Shown here one piece after another: positions 1-10,393 of a stretch of 64,000 bases of DNA. The stretch lies in assembly GCA_949292215.1 (NCBI GenBank), contig CASEYW010000188.1:1-64000 (forward strand). Direction: 5' to 3'. This stretch comes from an uncultured bacterium (GTDB taxonomy: Bacteria; Verrucomicrobiota; Lentisphaeria; Victivallales; UBA1829). A program made the translations under genes and the position numbers. The notes under the pieces were generated by a model. That model was not told the DNA's origin and searched no databases. It saw only the letters and a program-made list of their open reading frames with translations. Numbering within the stretch: position 1 is the stretch's first letter; each line of letters opens with the position of its first letter.

Positions 1-1
1 T

Positions 2-3000
2 GATTCCGATCTTTCGATTGCCCTCCCCGCTCTCAATATTTATTACGAACCGGAATATACGGAAATCATACTGAAAAAAACGGGAGAGTTTCTGAAAAAT
101 CATGCTAAGGGAAACACTCATTCGGAAATGTTCTATATGATGATCCATGCTCACCTGTACCACCTGATGTCTCAGAACCGTTTTACGGAACTCTGCGCCA
201 CACTGGAAAAACTCTGCGCAAATGCTGTTCCGTTCTCTTTTCAGGAAGCGGCCGGAGTCTTCCAAACCGAGTATTCCCTGATTGCTTACCAGACTCTTTT
301 TCAAACCTCGGACAGCGCATTCCTTAATTATAAGGTTCCTATTCCGGATCAAAGAATTCCAGCGGCAATCAATCTGCTGAACAACTCCGGAACCTGGATT
401 CCATGTACTCTGGACCGTGTTCCCACTCTTTACAGCGTCATTCTGAATCAGCTTCTGGCTCGGAAACGCAATCCGTCTTCCGGTCGCATCAGACGGAGTG
501 CGCCGGACGTGAAACCGATCGACTGGAACGCATTCCAAACCGCGGTCCGGAACTCAAAACTGCCGATCATGCAGAAGATCGCCATTGTCAACGAGCTTGG
601 CGGAAAAAGCGAAGCACTGGAAATGCTGAAAACAGCCATTGCCGAAAACCGGAAGCCGGACACAACCTTCCGTCTGAATGCTCTTGCCTTTCTTCTGCAG
701 CTCGGGGAAACAGCCGCCGCCGAACGCATCGCCGGGGAACTCTGCACCTTGAAAAAATCCGATCCGGCCGCCGCCGGAATCGGAGCACTCGTCCGACTGA
801 AATTCCTGCGGGAGAAACATTCTCCGGAAGCCGGAGAACTTATCGAGTTCCTGTATGCCGGTGCCGGATCACAGAGCCGCAAATCCCTTGACACCTTCCT
901 CATCCGGTACGGGTACCGAAACCGGATTCTACCCTATCAGCAGAAGCGGAAAAACCGCACCTATTTCGATCGCTCCCGCTTCCACCTCGGCACCGCCCTG
1001 CAAAGGCAGTTTCCTGAAGAGTATCGGAAAAACAAAAAGGAGGCCTTCCGCAAACTGCGCACGATTTTCCATACCGAACTGCAAAAACGGCGCTGGATGT
1101 TTTACACTCCTCTTTCCTCCATTCGTTTTCTCGATAACAGCTATCAATATGCCAGTCTGCAAAATGCGGTCAGGGTGCCTCCGCTCAAACAACCCTTTGA
1201 GGAATTCTTCAGGGAAATCGAATCGGGAAGCTCGCAGGACGACCGCTGTCTCACGGCGGCAATCGCGGATCTTCTACTCAATCAGCAGGAAAAAGCATCC
1301 GCGCTTCTTACGGAGATTCTAAAGCAGAATCCGCAGGATGCATTTGTCCGCTACACTCTGTTCCGCATCCAGCTCCGGCACGGACCGGAAGCGGCGCGGG
1401 AAAACCGGCGCATTCTCTCCCGAATCCCCGGACTCAATCTATCCTCCGTGATGAATCAGGAAACAAACGCCGTATCCGCCATGAATTACGTCAAGCTGGT
1501 TCTGGAGGAACAGCGGAACGAACCGATGCCGGTCCTTCAGTTTTCCCAGCTGCTCAAACTTCTGCAAAAGGGATACAATGCAAGATTCAATCATCTCCAA
1601 AATGGCGGAGGAGTTCTGAACCAGATCTCGGACAATCTCATTCAGAACGTTGCACTTCAGGAAGACCGGAAACTTGCCGGACAGCGGCACTCGATCTATC
1701 AGCAGCTTTGCGATTACGGGAAAAAGCACTCCGGACTGATTCACAGCGCGGTGGGCGCGGAACTGCTGTTTGCCAAAGTGGAAAAGCGTCTGGCGGAACG
1801 TGCCCTGCTGGAAGACATCAAACAGCTTCATCGGACCATTCCGCTCGGATTTCTCGAAGAGAATGCCGCGGAATGCCTCTGCCTCGTTCTGCTCAAAGAG
1901 CGGAATTTCGATGAACTTGACACCTATCTCCGGGAACTCCGCGCCCGCAACAAAACCGAGCAGGCGGAGTTGTTCGAACGCTACATTCTCATGACCCGCA
2001 CCCTGCTGGAGACTCCCGCGGAATCATTCGAATCGACCTTTGCCCGTTACTGGCAGAATCCGGAGTTCTTTCGCGATGTTGTCCTGAATACAGCACTCCG
2101 GGCCGCCGCACAACGCAAGATCCGTTTTTCCTCCGATTCATTTCTTTTGAAAAAGGAACTTCTTTCGCAGTACATGTCCGCGATGAAAACACTGCTTGTC
2201 CAGCTGGATTTTGAATCGGAACAGAAGAATGCGGAAAACGTCCGGGACTTTTTCCTGAATCTCTACACCTTTTACAGCAGGCTTCTCCCGAATCCGCATC
2301 AGGAAGATCTGGTTGCCGGCAGCGAAGAGGAGCGCATCCGGATGCTGCTGTCGCAGTTCGGTTATATGATCTCGTCACGTTATCAGCTTGACCGCACCAT
2401 CCGCGAAGGCTTCTGTCTTGCGCTCCTCAGTCACCGGATGCCTCCGCTTCCGGACAAACTCCGCAAACCCCTCTCCTTCCAGCTGACACAGGCACTGACC
2501 CAAAGTCCCGGACTCGATCTCTTCCAGATTCTGAAACAGACACCCGCCTTCGAAACGCCGGAACGCTTCTCCCTGCCCGTCCGGGAAAACTACAACATCT
2601 TCCGCAATCTGGACCACAAGACCCAGCGCGATCTGATCGCCAAAATCGACGCATGCAAAGAAAAGACCTTCGGTATGAAACTCATCCGGGGACTCTGCGA
2701 AGCCTGGAACTCCCCGCCGCTGATCCGGATCCTTGCGGAAAGTCTTCCGGAGATCCGGAAAGCACCGCTGGAAAAACGGCAGGAACTCTGGGAAAGCATC
2801 CGCCGGACCTTCTCCTCGGAGTCGGACACGGTTCTGCGGAAGGAACCAGAACTGAAGAACTATCCGGAACTGAGCGAACTGATCCGCAGCGACTCCAGAA
2901 TTTTTTATCAGAAACAGTATCAGAACGTCATGACGCTGAAGCACTTCCCGGAACAGAATGAATTCCAGCACTGCATCGAATTCCGGAATCTTTACTATGG

Positions 3001-3976
3001 AGTAAAAGAGGAGGAGCCGGCAAAAGCGGAAACGCTGCTGAATCATCTTCTCGGACTTCTCGAGAAAAAACGGACAAAGGAAATGTTCGCTTTTGCGTTC
3101 CTCGGAACAACGGATATCCGCCTTATCCGCAAACTGAAGGAACACGGGATGGAGAACTTCGTACAAAAACTGCCGCAGAACAGAATTGCATACCTCTTCC
3201 GTCTGGAATGGGATCAAATCCCGGCGGACCGGAGACTTCGGAGCGCGCCCGGGCTGTTCCGCGAATTTCTTGATCTTTTCAACAATAAAGTGGATGATCT
3301 GACGGTCTTCCAGTTCCTTGCTCTCATCCAGCAGAGCAAGCCGGAGGATCTTGCGTTTCTGAGTTCGGAATTTGCAAAGATGAAGTCCGAACTCCCCGCC
3401 GTCAAGACAGCCCGCCGGATGCTCCGTCTCATGGCGGAAAGCGCCGCCGGGACACTTTCGGAACAATCCCGGAAGGATCTGGACGATATGGCGGAACGGT
3501 TCGTGAAAAACAGGGTCGCCCCGATGGAACGCCAATGGCTGGAGAAACATCCGGAACTGTTTGCAGGATCGCCGCGCGCCGCGGAGATTTTCAGCGGAAT
3601 GGTCCGGGAGTTGACCAGACGGACACGGAATGATGTTCTCAAAGCGCCGGACGCCTATACCCATCTGGTCCGCACGCTCATCCGCTGCCGGGAAAAAATC
3701 GGCAGGGAAAAATTTCTCCGGGAGTTCTCCGCGTTCTTCCGGAACTGTTACGAGCATCTCGCGGTGCTGAATACTCCGCAAAGCAAGCTCATGTATCCCG
3801 GACTCCTCGACTTCTATACCTGGACCGGCGACAAAGCGGTTCTGGAGGAACTCAAGGAATATACCGATCTGATGACAGCCGAAGACTTCCGGAAACTCGT
3901 CCGGGAGAAGCTCTATCCCGCCCATACGGTCGATGCGGTGAAACAGGCATTCCCAACACTCGAAAAGGAGAAATAA
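2..3976 (+). CDS. Large alpha-helical repeat protein (TPR-like), 5' end outside window
   Basis: The reading frame is open from base 2, with no stop before the ATG at 128, so the gene very probably starts upstream and is 5'-truncated here; at least 1324 residues are visible. The protein is almost entirely helical, rich in Leu, Glu, Arg and Lys, with no catalytic motif I recognise. A TPR-like stretch lies about 370-430 residues after the ATG at 128 (helices around LLLNQQEKASALLTEILKQN). No membrane segment is visible in this part. It ends one base before the transglutaminase gene, so the two are probably translationally coupled, and the MoxR/DUF58/BatA genes follow. By position it may be a scaffold for that envelope-associated system; this is inference. 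Confidence 0.85.
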   Translation, partial: DSDLSIALPALNIYYEPEYTEIILKKTGEFLKNHAKGNTHSEMFYMMIHAHLYHLMSQNRFTELCATLEKLCANAVPFSFQEAAGVFQTEYSLIAYQTLFQTSDSAFLNYKVPIPDQRIPAAINLLNNSGTWIPCTLDRVPTLYSVILNQLLARKRNPSSGRIRRSAPDVKPIDWNAFQTAVRNSKLPIMQKIAIVNELGGKSEALEMLKTAIAENRKPDTTFRLNALAFLLQLGETAAAERIAGELCTLKKSDPAAAGIGALVRLKFLREKHSPEAGELIEFLYAGAGSQSRKSLDTFLIRYGYRNRILPYQQKRKNRTYFDRSRFHLGTALQRQFPEEYRKNKKEAFRKLRTIFHTELQKRRWMFYTPLSSIRFLDNSYQYASLQNAVRVPPLKQPFEEFFREIESGSSQDDRCLTAAIADLLLNQQEKASALLTEILKQNPQDAFVRYTLFRIQLRHGPEAARENRRILSRIPGLNLSSVMNQETNAVSAMNYVKLVLEEQRNEPMPVLQFSQLLKLLQKGYNARFNHLQNGGGVLNQISDNLIQNVALQEDRKLAGQRHSIYQQLCDYGKKHSGLIHSAVGAELLFAKVEKRLAERALLEDIKQLHRTIPLGFLEENAAECLCLVLLKERNFDELDTYLRELRARNKTEQAELFERYILMTRTLLETPAESFESTFARYWQNPEFFRDVVLNTALRAAAQRKIRFSSDSFLLKKELLSQYMSAMKTLLVQLDFESEQKNAENVRDFFLNLYTFYSRLLPNPHQEDLVAGSEEERIRMLLSQFGYMISSRYQLDRTIREGFCLALLSHRMPPLPDKLRKPLSFQLTQALTQSPGLDLFQILKQTPAFETPERFSLPVRENYNIFRNLDHKTQRDLIAKIDACKEKTFGMKLIRGLCEAWNSPPLIRILAESLPEIRKAPLEKRQELWESIRRTFSSESDTVLRKEPELKNYPELSELIRSDSRIFYQKQYQNVMTLKHFPEQNEFQHCIEFRNLYYGVKEEEPAKAETLLNHLLGLLEKKRTKEMFAFAFLGTTDIRLIRKLKEHGMENFVQKLPQNRIAYLFRLEWDQIPADRRLRSAPGLFREFLDLFNNKVDDLTVFQFLALIQQSKPEDLAFLSSEFAKMKSELPAVKTARRMLRLMAESAAGTLSEQSRKDLDDMAERFVKNRVAPMERQWLEKHPELFAGSPRAAEIFSGMVRELTRRTRNDVLKAPDAYTHLVRTLIRCREKIGREKFLREFSAFFRNCYEHLAVLNTPQSKLMYPGLLDFYTWTGDKAVLEELKEYTDLMTAEDFRKLVREKLYPAHTVDAVKQAFPTLEKEK

Positions 3977-3977
3977 G

Positions 3978-6512
3978 ATGAAACTTTTTGCGGCACTTCT
4001 GCTTCTCGTCCTCCTCATCCCGCAGCTCCCGGCGGAACGGTACGCCTGCATCCTTGCCCTTCGCGCCGGAACGCCGGAACTGACAGCGGAAAACAAACGT
4101 TTCTGCCAGGAGCTCTACAATCTGTTGAAAGAGAAAGGGTTTCAGGAGAAAAACATCAAATGGCTCTCCACTCTGCCGCAGAAAGGTCTCTCCGAAAGCG
4201 CGGCTCTGACCAATGTCCGCGCGACATTCGACCGGATGGAGAAAGAACTGAAAGCAGAAGACGAACTCTACCTTTTTTCCGTCGGCTACCTCTCTGCGAA
4301 TCCGCGCAGAGTTGCGCTGGCAACCACCGGCGGAAGAATGCTCGGCCGTGAACTGGCAGAGCGTCTCGACGCCATCCCGGCACGACAGTTTCTTTTCCTG
4401 TTCAATACCCAGGGAGCATCGCTGTTCGAGAAACTGGCGCACGGTACGCGTCTCGTCGTCTCGGCAACTGACGACGCCGGACAGTTGAATCCGCCCCGCT
4501 ACCCCCGTTTCTTCCTTGCAGAATGGCGGAAAGATGCCTCCTCCACCAACTGGTTCGCTCTCCTTCAGCGCACCGGCAAAGCGGTGGAAACCTTCTATAC
4601 TCAGCAGAAAATCGCCCGTACGGAAAACTCCCAGTTTTTCCACAACGGAGGACGGGCGCGTTACCCGTTCAACGAGGCAGATTCCCGCAAATTGACGCTC
4701 CTCTTTCAGACCTCTTCAATGACTGACAACGCGCGCACGGCTCTTGCAGCACGTCTTCCGCAACTTCTCCGTGCGGGAAAACGGAGCGCTCCCGACCCGG
4801 CGGCGAAGCAGCTCTTTGAAACAGCAAAAACGGCTGCGCAACGCTTCCCCGGATTCGGAGCCGTCTATACCGACCGGAATTTCCATCTGATTGTCAATGC
4901 GGACAAATCGGCAAGACTCGTTCTCCGGGAGAGTATTTTCATCCGCGACAAAGGCGGAGCGGAATCCTTCGCCCGATTCTTACCTGGCAAGGGAAGAATC
5001 ACTCTCGCCCGTCTCCTTTTTCCCGACGGAAGCCGGACCGATTTTACAGACAACACTCCGCTTCCGGGCCGTCCGGTCCGCATCGACGGGCTCGCACCCA
5101 ATACACTTCTTCTCCGGGAGATGGAACTTGCAGTTCCAGTTCCCTCGCATCTTCCGGACTATCAGCAGACACTCGTTCTGCAAACCGCATTCCCCGTGGT
5201 CCGAACCGAAGTCGTTCTGGAAAGTGCACCGCCGGATCTTCTGCGGTACAAGCTCTACAATTCCGATCTTCTGCCTCGCACGGAACATGGAAAAACGATT
5301 TTCACGTTCGGAGCCATTCCTGCCTGGACATCCCTCCCCTTTGATGATGCACCGAACAGTCACCGGATCCGTCTTCTCGTAACCACACTGAAATCCTGGA
5401 ACGATTTCCATCAATGGTCTGCCCGCATGACAGACCGTTCCGGCGTTCTCGACAAGGATGCGGAAACCGTACTCGCGCAGCTCACGAAAAATGCGGCGGA
5501 TGATACCGGAAAAATCCGTGCCGTTTATGATTATCTCTGTTCAATCCGCTATCTGACGGAGCCGGTTGGTGCCGGGGCATTCCGTCCCCGCACCCCGGGC
5601 AACATCATCCGGAATCAGGCGGGCGACTGCAAAGACAAGGCAAATGCGCTCGTCACCATGTCGGAAAAGCTCGGCATTCCCGCCTTCCGGGTTCTTCTGA
5701 ACCGCATGGGTGAGAGCGATCCAGCATTCCCCTGCTGGCAGTTCAATCACATGCTCGTCTATCTGCCGAAACTCCCCGGATATCCCGACGGACTCTGGCT
5801 CGACCCGACCGACGGCTCCACCAAGTTCGGTTCCCTTCCCCCCGGCGACGACGGACGCATCGGAATGGTCCTGAAAAAATCCGGTTACGAATTTAAAAAA
5901 GTCTTTGAACAGAACCGAGCCTCCAATGCCGTCACGGAAACCATCCATCTCTCTGCAGATTCCGGCGGACGAATCTCCGGAACAATCCGCATTCACTTCT
6001 CCGGCATGGGCGACTATCGCATCCGTCACGCCCTCCGACGCAGCAATCCGGTACAGAAGGAGTATCTGATCCGCTCTCTTGTCAATGCCATTCTGAAAGG
6101 ATTCCGTGTTGACTCTTTCCGTCTGTTCCATCTTGATGCAGAGCAGAGTCATCCGCTGGAACTCGAAGCGAAAGTCCGGACCGATTCCCGTAATTTTGTT
6201 CCTTCCGATCTCATTGCTCCGGGCGGTCTCGACCGCTACTTCATCGCGGAAAAACGCGACCATACCCTTCTTCTGGAAAATGGAGTTCCGTTTACCTATA
6301 CGCAGAAACTGGAATTCCGGAACGTCAAACTGCCGGAGATTCACTGGAAACAGGAAAACGCCTGGCTTTCTGCGGAAATCCTTTCCGGGGACTCCCGGAG
6401 AACTATCCGGATCATCATCAAAAATCCGCATCTTCCGCCCTCCGCCTACGGGGAAACCCGAGAACTCGTCACGAACTTCAATATTCAGCTGAAACAATGG
6501 AGAACATTATGA
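3978..6512 (+). CDS. Secreted DUF3857/transglutaminase-like protein with degenerate caspase-like N-terminus
   Basis: 844 residues. A signal peptide (MKLFAALLLLVLLIPQLPA) indicates export. Residues about 22-200 have the alternating strand/helix pattern of a C13/caspase-like fold, but the spots where HG and C-G dyad motifs would sit read VGYLSA and NTQGAS, so it looks catalytically dead. Residues about 290-470 resemble DUF3857. A transglutaminase core follows with a full triad: Cys551 in GDCKDKA, His591 in FNHMLVYL, Asp609 in LDPTDG. The core could cross-link, or hydrolyse amide bonds, in the periplasm; the substrate is unknown. The gene starts one base after the preceding stop and its own stop overlaps the moxR start, so it belongs to the MoxR operon. 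Confidence 0.9.
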   Translation: MKLFAALLLLVLLIPQLPAERYACILALRAGTPELTAENKRFCQELYNLLKEKGFQEKNIKWLSTLPQKGLSESAALTNVRATFDRMEKELKAEDELYLFSVGYLSANPRRVALATTGGRMLGRELAERLDAIPARQFLFLFNTQGASLFEKLAHGTRLVVSATDDAGQLNPPRYPRFFLAEWRKDASSTNWFALLQRTGKAVETFYTQQKIARTENSQFFHNGGRARYPFNEADSRKLTLLFQTSSMTDNARTALAARLPQLLRAGKRSAPDPAAKQLFETAKTAAQRFPGFGAVYTDRNFHLIVNADKSARLVLRESIFIRDKGGAESFARFLPGKGRITLARLLFPDGSRTDFTDNTPLPGRPVRIDGLAPNTLLLREMELAVPVPSHLPDYQQTLVLQTAFPVVRTEVVLESAPPDLLRYKLYNSDLLPRTEHGKTIFTFGAIPAWTSLPFDDAPNSHRIRLLVTTLKSWNDFHQWSARMTDRSGVLDKDAETVLAQLTKNAADDTGKIRAVYDYLCSIRYLTEPVGAGAFRPRTPGNIIRNQAGDCKDKANALVTMSEKLGIPAFRVLLNRMGESDPAFPCWQFNHMLVYLPKLPGYPDGLWLDPTDGSTKFGSLPPGDDGRIGMVLKKSGYEFKKVFEQNRASNAVTETIHLSADSGGRISGTIRIHFSGMGDYRIRHALRRSNPVQKEYLIRSLVNAILKGFRVDSFRLFHLDAEQSHPLELEAKVRTDSRNFVPSDLIAPGGLDRYFIAEKRDHTLLLENGVPFTYTQKLEFRNVKLPEIHWKQENAWLSAEILSGDSRRTIRIIIKNPHLPPSAYGETRELVTNFNIQLKQWRTL

Positions 6513-7501
6513 ATGAAAAGGAAATCTCCGCAGTTCTTCTCTCGATTCCGGAACGTGTGGAAAAAATCAGAGCCGAACTGGGCAAACGCATTTACGGACA
6601 GGACGAACTCATTCTGATGCTTCTCGCCGGAATTGCCGCGGGGGGGCACTGTCTTCTGACCGGAGTGCCGGGACTCGCCAAGACTCTGCTGGCATCCTCC
6701 ATTGCCGAAATTGCCGATCTGGAGTTCAAGCGGGTTCAGTTCACTCCTGATATGATGCCGAGCGACATCACCGGAAACGAAATCCTTGAAATCGACAAAC
6801 TCACCGGCGAACGTGTCTTCAAATTTGTCCGAGGCCCCATCTTCACCCAGCTTCTGCTCGCCGACGAAATCAACCGTACCACTCCGAAAACGCAGTCCGC
6901 TCTGCTGGAGGGAATGCAGGAACGCAGCGTAACGATTGCCGGAGTCACCCATCCGCTGGCACGTCCATTTTTCGTGCTGGCAACACAGAACCCCATCGAA
7001 CAGGAGGGGACTTATCCTCTGCCGGAAGCCCAGCTCGACCGCTTCATGTTCGGACTTGAAATCGACTATCCGTCCTGTGAAGACGAACTGAAAATCATGC
7101 TGAACACCACCTCCGCCGGTGCGCTTCCCCCGCTGGAGAAAATCATCACGGCGGAAGAACTGCTTCTCTTTCAGGAGGCGATCCGCTTCCTTCCGATCCC
7201 GGAATCCGTAGCACAGTTTGCCACGCGGATTGTCCGGGCAACACGTCCGGAAAAAGAGAAATCCTCTTCCACGGCGTCGAAATACATCCGCTGGGGAGCG
7301 GGACCGCGTGCGGGACAATGCCTGGCGCTCGCAGGGAAAGCCTTCGCCGCATTCGATGGCCGCTTCAATGTTGCAAAGGAGGATATTCTCAAGGCGCTGG
7401 AACCGGTCATGCGTCATCGGGTGATTCTGAACTATCGCGCGGAATCCGACCGGAAAACCATCCGGGACATTCTCGACGAAATCGTCTGGTCCGCAACCTG
7501 A
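6509..7501 (+). CDS. MoxR-family AAA+ ATPase
   Basis: A MoxR-type AAA+ chaperone of about 330 residues. Numbered from the in-frame ATG at 6497, the Walker A is GVPGLAKT (56-63), Walker B LLLADEIN (119-126), sensor 1 ATQNP (162-166) and an arginine-finger region follows at DRF (181-183). Family members remodel or activate VWA-domain partners, which is exactly what follows here (DUF58, BatA-like and VWA proteins). I prefer the ATG at 6509 because it forms an ATGA overlap with the stop of the upstream gene; the ATG at 6497, four codons earlier, is also possible. Cytoplasmic; no membrane segment. Confidence 0.95.
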   Translation: MNEKEISAVLLSIPERVEKIRAELGKRIYGQDELILMLLAGIAAGGHCLLTGVPGLAKTLLASSIAEIADLEFKRVQFTPDMMPSDITGNEILEIDKLTGERVFKFVRGPIFTQLLLADEINRTTPKTQSALLEGMQERSVTIAGVTHPLARPFFVLATQNPIEQEGTYPLPEAQLDRFMFGLEIDYPSCEDELKIMLNTTSAGALPPLEKIITAEELLLFQEAIRFLPIPESVAQFATRIVRATRPEKEKSSSTASKYIRWGAGPRAGQCLALAGKAFAAFDGRFNVAKEDILKALEPVMRHRVILNYRAESDRKTIRDILDEIVWSAT

Positions 7502-7511
7502 GAACCGCACA

Positions 7512-8429
7512 ATGACAGCCAGGAACGAAATTGCCGACTATCTGGACGTGGATCTGCTGGCACGTCTCCCGAACCTGGAGTTCCGGGCGGGTTTTCTTGT
7601 CGACGGGTTCCTCAGCGGAATGCACGCAAGTCCTTTCCGCGGCAGCAATGTCGAGTTCAGAGAACATCGGAAATACCACCCCGGAGACAACCTCTCCGAC
7701 ATTGACTGGAAGGCCTACGCGCGAACCGATCGTCTCCACATCCGCCTTCACGAGGATGACACCAATCTGAATGCCTATCTTCTGCTTGACCGCAGCGCCT
7801 CCATGAACTTCCAGGGGCCGCAAGCCAGCATGAACAAATGGGATTACGCGCGATCCGTAACCGCAGCGCTTCTCCTGTTTCTGAACCGCCAGAAAGATGC
7901 TTCCGCTCTGACACTGGTCGGGAAAAACGCAGATTTTTCAGAGCCTCCCGCTACAACAGATCTCCATTTCCGGCATCAGCTTGAGCGTCTGGCAGTCGAA
8001 GCCGATTCCAAAGAGTGCAACTGGGATTCCGCTCTGGCAAAACTGGCAAAAGAGATCCGTCCGCGTTCTATCGTGATCCTGATCTCCGATTTCTATACAG
8101 TCCCCGCTTCGCTCATCCGTCCGTTTGACAATCTCCGCAACAAAGGCTGCGAACTCCTTCTGTTCCACATCATTGATCCCGCAGAAACAGACTTCTCCGG
8201 CACAGAACCGCTTCTGCTCGAAGACAACGAAAGCGGCGAACGCCTCTCCCTGACTCCGGAACTGATCCGCGACCACTTCCGGGAACAGGTCCGGGAACAT
8301 GCGGCAGCATTGACGGAACTCGTCCGTTCCCGCGCAGGCGATTACGTACCGCTGAAAACGGACCGTGTTCCCCTTGACCTCTTCGGAGCGTACCTGAATC
8401 TGCGCGCAAAACGGAGGAAACACGGATGA
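7512..8429 (+). CDS. DUF58 domain protein (VWA-like), MoxR partner
   Basis: 305 residues. It has the typical DUF58 block FREHRKYHPGDNLSDIDWKA followed by LLLDRSASMNF, a MIDAS-like DxSxS motif (DRSAS). DUF58 proteins are regular neighbours of MoxR ATPases and are thought to act as VWA-type adaptors. No signal peptide or membrane segment is evident, so it is probably cytoplasmic at the membrane face. It begins 10 bases after the moxR stop, and its own stop overlaps the next start by ATGA at 8426, supporting coupled translation. The biochemical role in this organism is unknown. Confidence 0.93.
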   Translation: MTARNEIADYLDVDLLARLPNLEFRAGFLVDGFLSGMHASPFRGSNVEFREHRKYHPGDNLSDIDWKAYARTDRLHIRLHEDDTNLNAYLLLDRSASMNFQGPQASMNKWDYARSVTAALLLFLNRQKDASALTLVGKNADFSEPPATTDLHFRHQLERLAVEADSKECNWDSALAKLAKEIRPRSIVILISDFYTVPASLIRPFDNLRNKGCELLLFHIIDPAETDFSGTEPLLLEDNESGERLSLTPELIRDHFREQVREHAAALTELVRSRAGDYVPLKTDRVPLDLFGAYLNLRAKRRKHG

Positions 8430-10393
8430 CCGGACTCGCGTTTCCCGCTTATCTCTTCGGATTCTTTCTGATCCTGATTCCACTCATTCTGCACCGAATG
8501 AAACGGAAACCGACCCCTCGGCCCTATCCATCGTTTTTCTTCCTGAAAAAAACAATTCTCCGCAAACAGAGAAGAAACAATCTGCGGAAGTACCTGATTC
8601 TTCTGTTCCGCTGTCTTGCATTTCTCTGTCTTGCCTGGGCTTTTGCCTATCCGTTCGTCTCCGATACCGCCCTGACTCCAAAGGATGCCACAATTCTTGT
8701 ACTTGATTCCTCTTTCAGCACGACGGCCTCCCGGAAACAGATGCGCTCCGCTCTGAAGTCCGCATTGACAAATGTCTCTCCGGAACACCCCATGCTGATC
8801 GCCTCCGCTACCGGACAAATCCAATGGAGCGGAGATTTCTCCTCCGACCGCAATGCCCTCGAATCCTGGGCAATGAACCGGATCAACTCCTGTCAGACAA
8901 GTTCTTTCCCGGCTCTCCTTGCCATGGCAGACAGTCGCTTCCGGAACATTCAGACAGAACGGAAACGCCTTCTCATCATCACCGACCGCCAAGCCCTGCC
9001 CTGGGAAGGAATTGCACGGCTCGAAAAACTCCGGAACACAACCACCATTCGAATCGAAGGTTCTGAGACAGGAAAGAAAATACCGAACGTCGCAGTCGTC
9101 CGAGCAGGAATTGCCGGAAATTACACACACGCGGGACAGGCTCTGCTACTGAATACAGAAGTCCGCAATTTCAACGACAAACCGGAATCTGTCTCGCTGA
9201 CGGTGGAACTGGACAAGCAGATCCTTCTGAAGAAAAATATTGTAATCCCGGCAAACAGCGCATTCCGCGAAGAACTCCCGTTAAAGAACCCGATCCCAAT
9301 CTTTCGCCCGATTCCGGGAAAGGTCCGGATCACCGCAGAAAACAATGCCGTTGTAATTGATGACACCCGTTTCTTTGCCGCCAATCCGGTTCTGCCGCCA
9401 ACCGTCTATCTCACCTCTCGTCCCGGGGAAAATTCCCGGGAATTCATCCGGACCGCGCTGACCAGCCGCGGCGATCCACTGGACTCCCTTGCTTCCAATC
9501 TCCGGGATCTGACTCCGGACACCGCCTCGGAAGCCGTCAAAAGCGATGTCATCATTGTAAAAAATCCGAATGTGGTCAAAAACATGGAATCCATTCTGGA
9601 TCAGCAACTTGAATCTGGCGGAACCGCGGTCATTCTCTGGAGAAATTCCGAACAAATGCGCCGTCTCCTGAAACATTTCGGTTTTCAGATCCGAAAATCG
9701 GTACTGCCGGGAACTCGTCGTCTGGAACTCATTGATTTCGAACACCGTCTCTTCCGCGACTACCTGAGGCTCAATGCCGGAAGCTGGTTCGACATTCTCT
9801 TTTTCAACATTCCGCAACTTGTTCCTCCGCAAAACGCCCGTGTCATTGCAGCCTTTTCCGACCGGGCCCCGGCCGTGATCGAAACCGTTCGCGGAAACGG
9901 ACATCTCTTTGTCCTCGCCGTTCCTCCGGACCCGAACTACACCAACTGGCAGACCTTTGCCAACTTTCTCCCCTTCTGGCGCGAACTTGTCTTTCAGGCA
10001 AACCGGAAAAGCGTTATCCAAACCGAATTCACAGCAGATGGTTCCCACCATCCCCTGCCGGAAGAAATCACAAATCTGGAAACCGGAACCACAGCAGATG
10101 GGAAGACCTTCCGGCTCGACACGCCCGGAAATTTCGCCAGCGGCAAATACATTTACAGCGTCAATCCGCCCGTACAGGAATCCGACCCGACGCCTCTACC
10201 GGCAGAATTTGATCCATCGTCTCTCCTCGCCAGCCAGACAGACTTACAGGCGGGAAACCGGGAAAAAACGGAACAGGACAAAACACTGAGAGCCGTTGCC
10301 GGAAAGCACTCCTCATGGCGAATCTTCCTCCTGATCGCCCTGCTCTGCTTTCTCGCAGAACTCGGACTCGCCAACAGGACGGTGCCCGGATGA
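8426..10393 (+). CDS. BatA-like membrane protein with VWA-type domain
   Basis: 655 residues. The N-terminus carries the two membrane segments of the BatA domain (about 5-25 and 58-80) separated by a basic stretch. A VWA-like domain follows with VLDSSFSTT near residue 90, where DxSxS is expected, so the MIDAS is retained in altered form. The middle is a beta-rich periplasmic region, and a C-terminal segment (IFLLIALLCFLAELGL) anchors the end. It starts in an ATGA overlap with the DUF58 gene and ends in an ATGA overlap with the next gene. Known BatA proteins act with MoxR in envelope stability; that role is assumed here. Confidence 0.9.
   Translation: MTGLAFPAYLFGFFLILIPLILHRMKRKPTPRPYPSFFFLKKTILRKQRRNNLRKYLILLFRCLAFLCLAWAFAYPFVSDTALTPKDATILVLDSSFSTTASRKQMRSALKSALTNVSPEHPMLIASATGQIQWSGDFSSDRNALESWAMNRINSCQTSSFPALLAMADSRFRNIQTERKRLLIITDRQALPWEGIARLEKLRNTTTIRIEGSETGKKIPNVAVVRAGIAGNYTHAGQALLLNTEVRNFNDKPESVSLTVELDKQILLKKNIVIPANSAFREELPLKNPIPIFRPIPGKVRITAENNAVVIDDTRFFAANPVLPPTVYLTSRPGENSREFIRTALTSRGDPLDSLASNLRDLTPDTASEAVKSDVIIVKNPNVVKNMESILDQQLESGGTAVILWRNSEQMRRLLKHFGFQIRKSVLPGTRRLELIDFEHRLFRDYLRLNAGSWFDILFFNIPQLVPPQNARVIAAFSDRAPAVIETVRGNGHLFVLAVPPDPNYTNWQTFANFLPFWRELVFQANRKSVIQTEFTADGSHHPLPEEITNLETGTTADGKTFRLDTPGNFASGKYIYSVNPPVQESDPTPLPAEFDPSSLLASQTDLQAGNREKTEQDKTLRAVAGKHSSWRIFLLIALLCFLAELGLANRTVPG

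Noticed and set aside
2375..4096. 573-codon open frame on the minus strand
   Set aside because: It lies opposite the helical-repeat gene, has no ribosome site or family motif, and arises from the codon bias of the true plus-strand gene.
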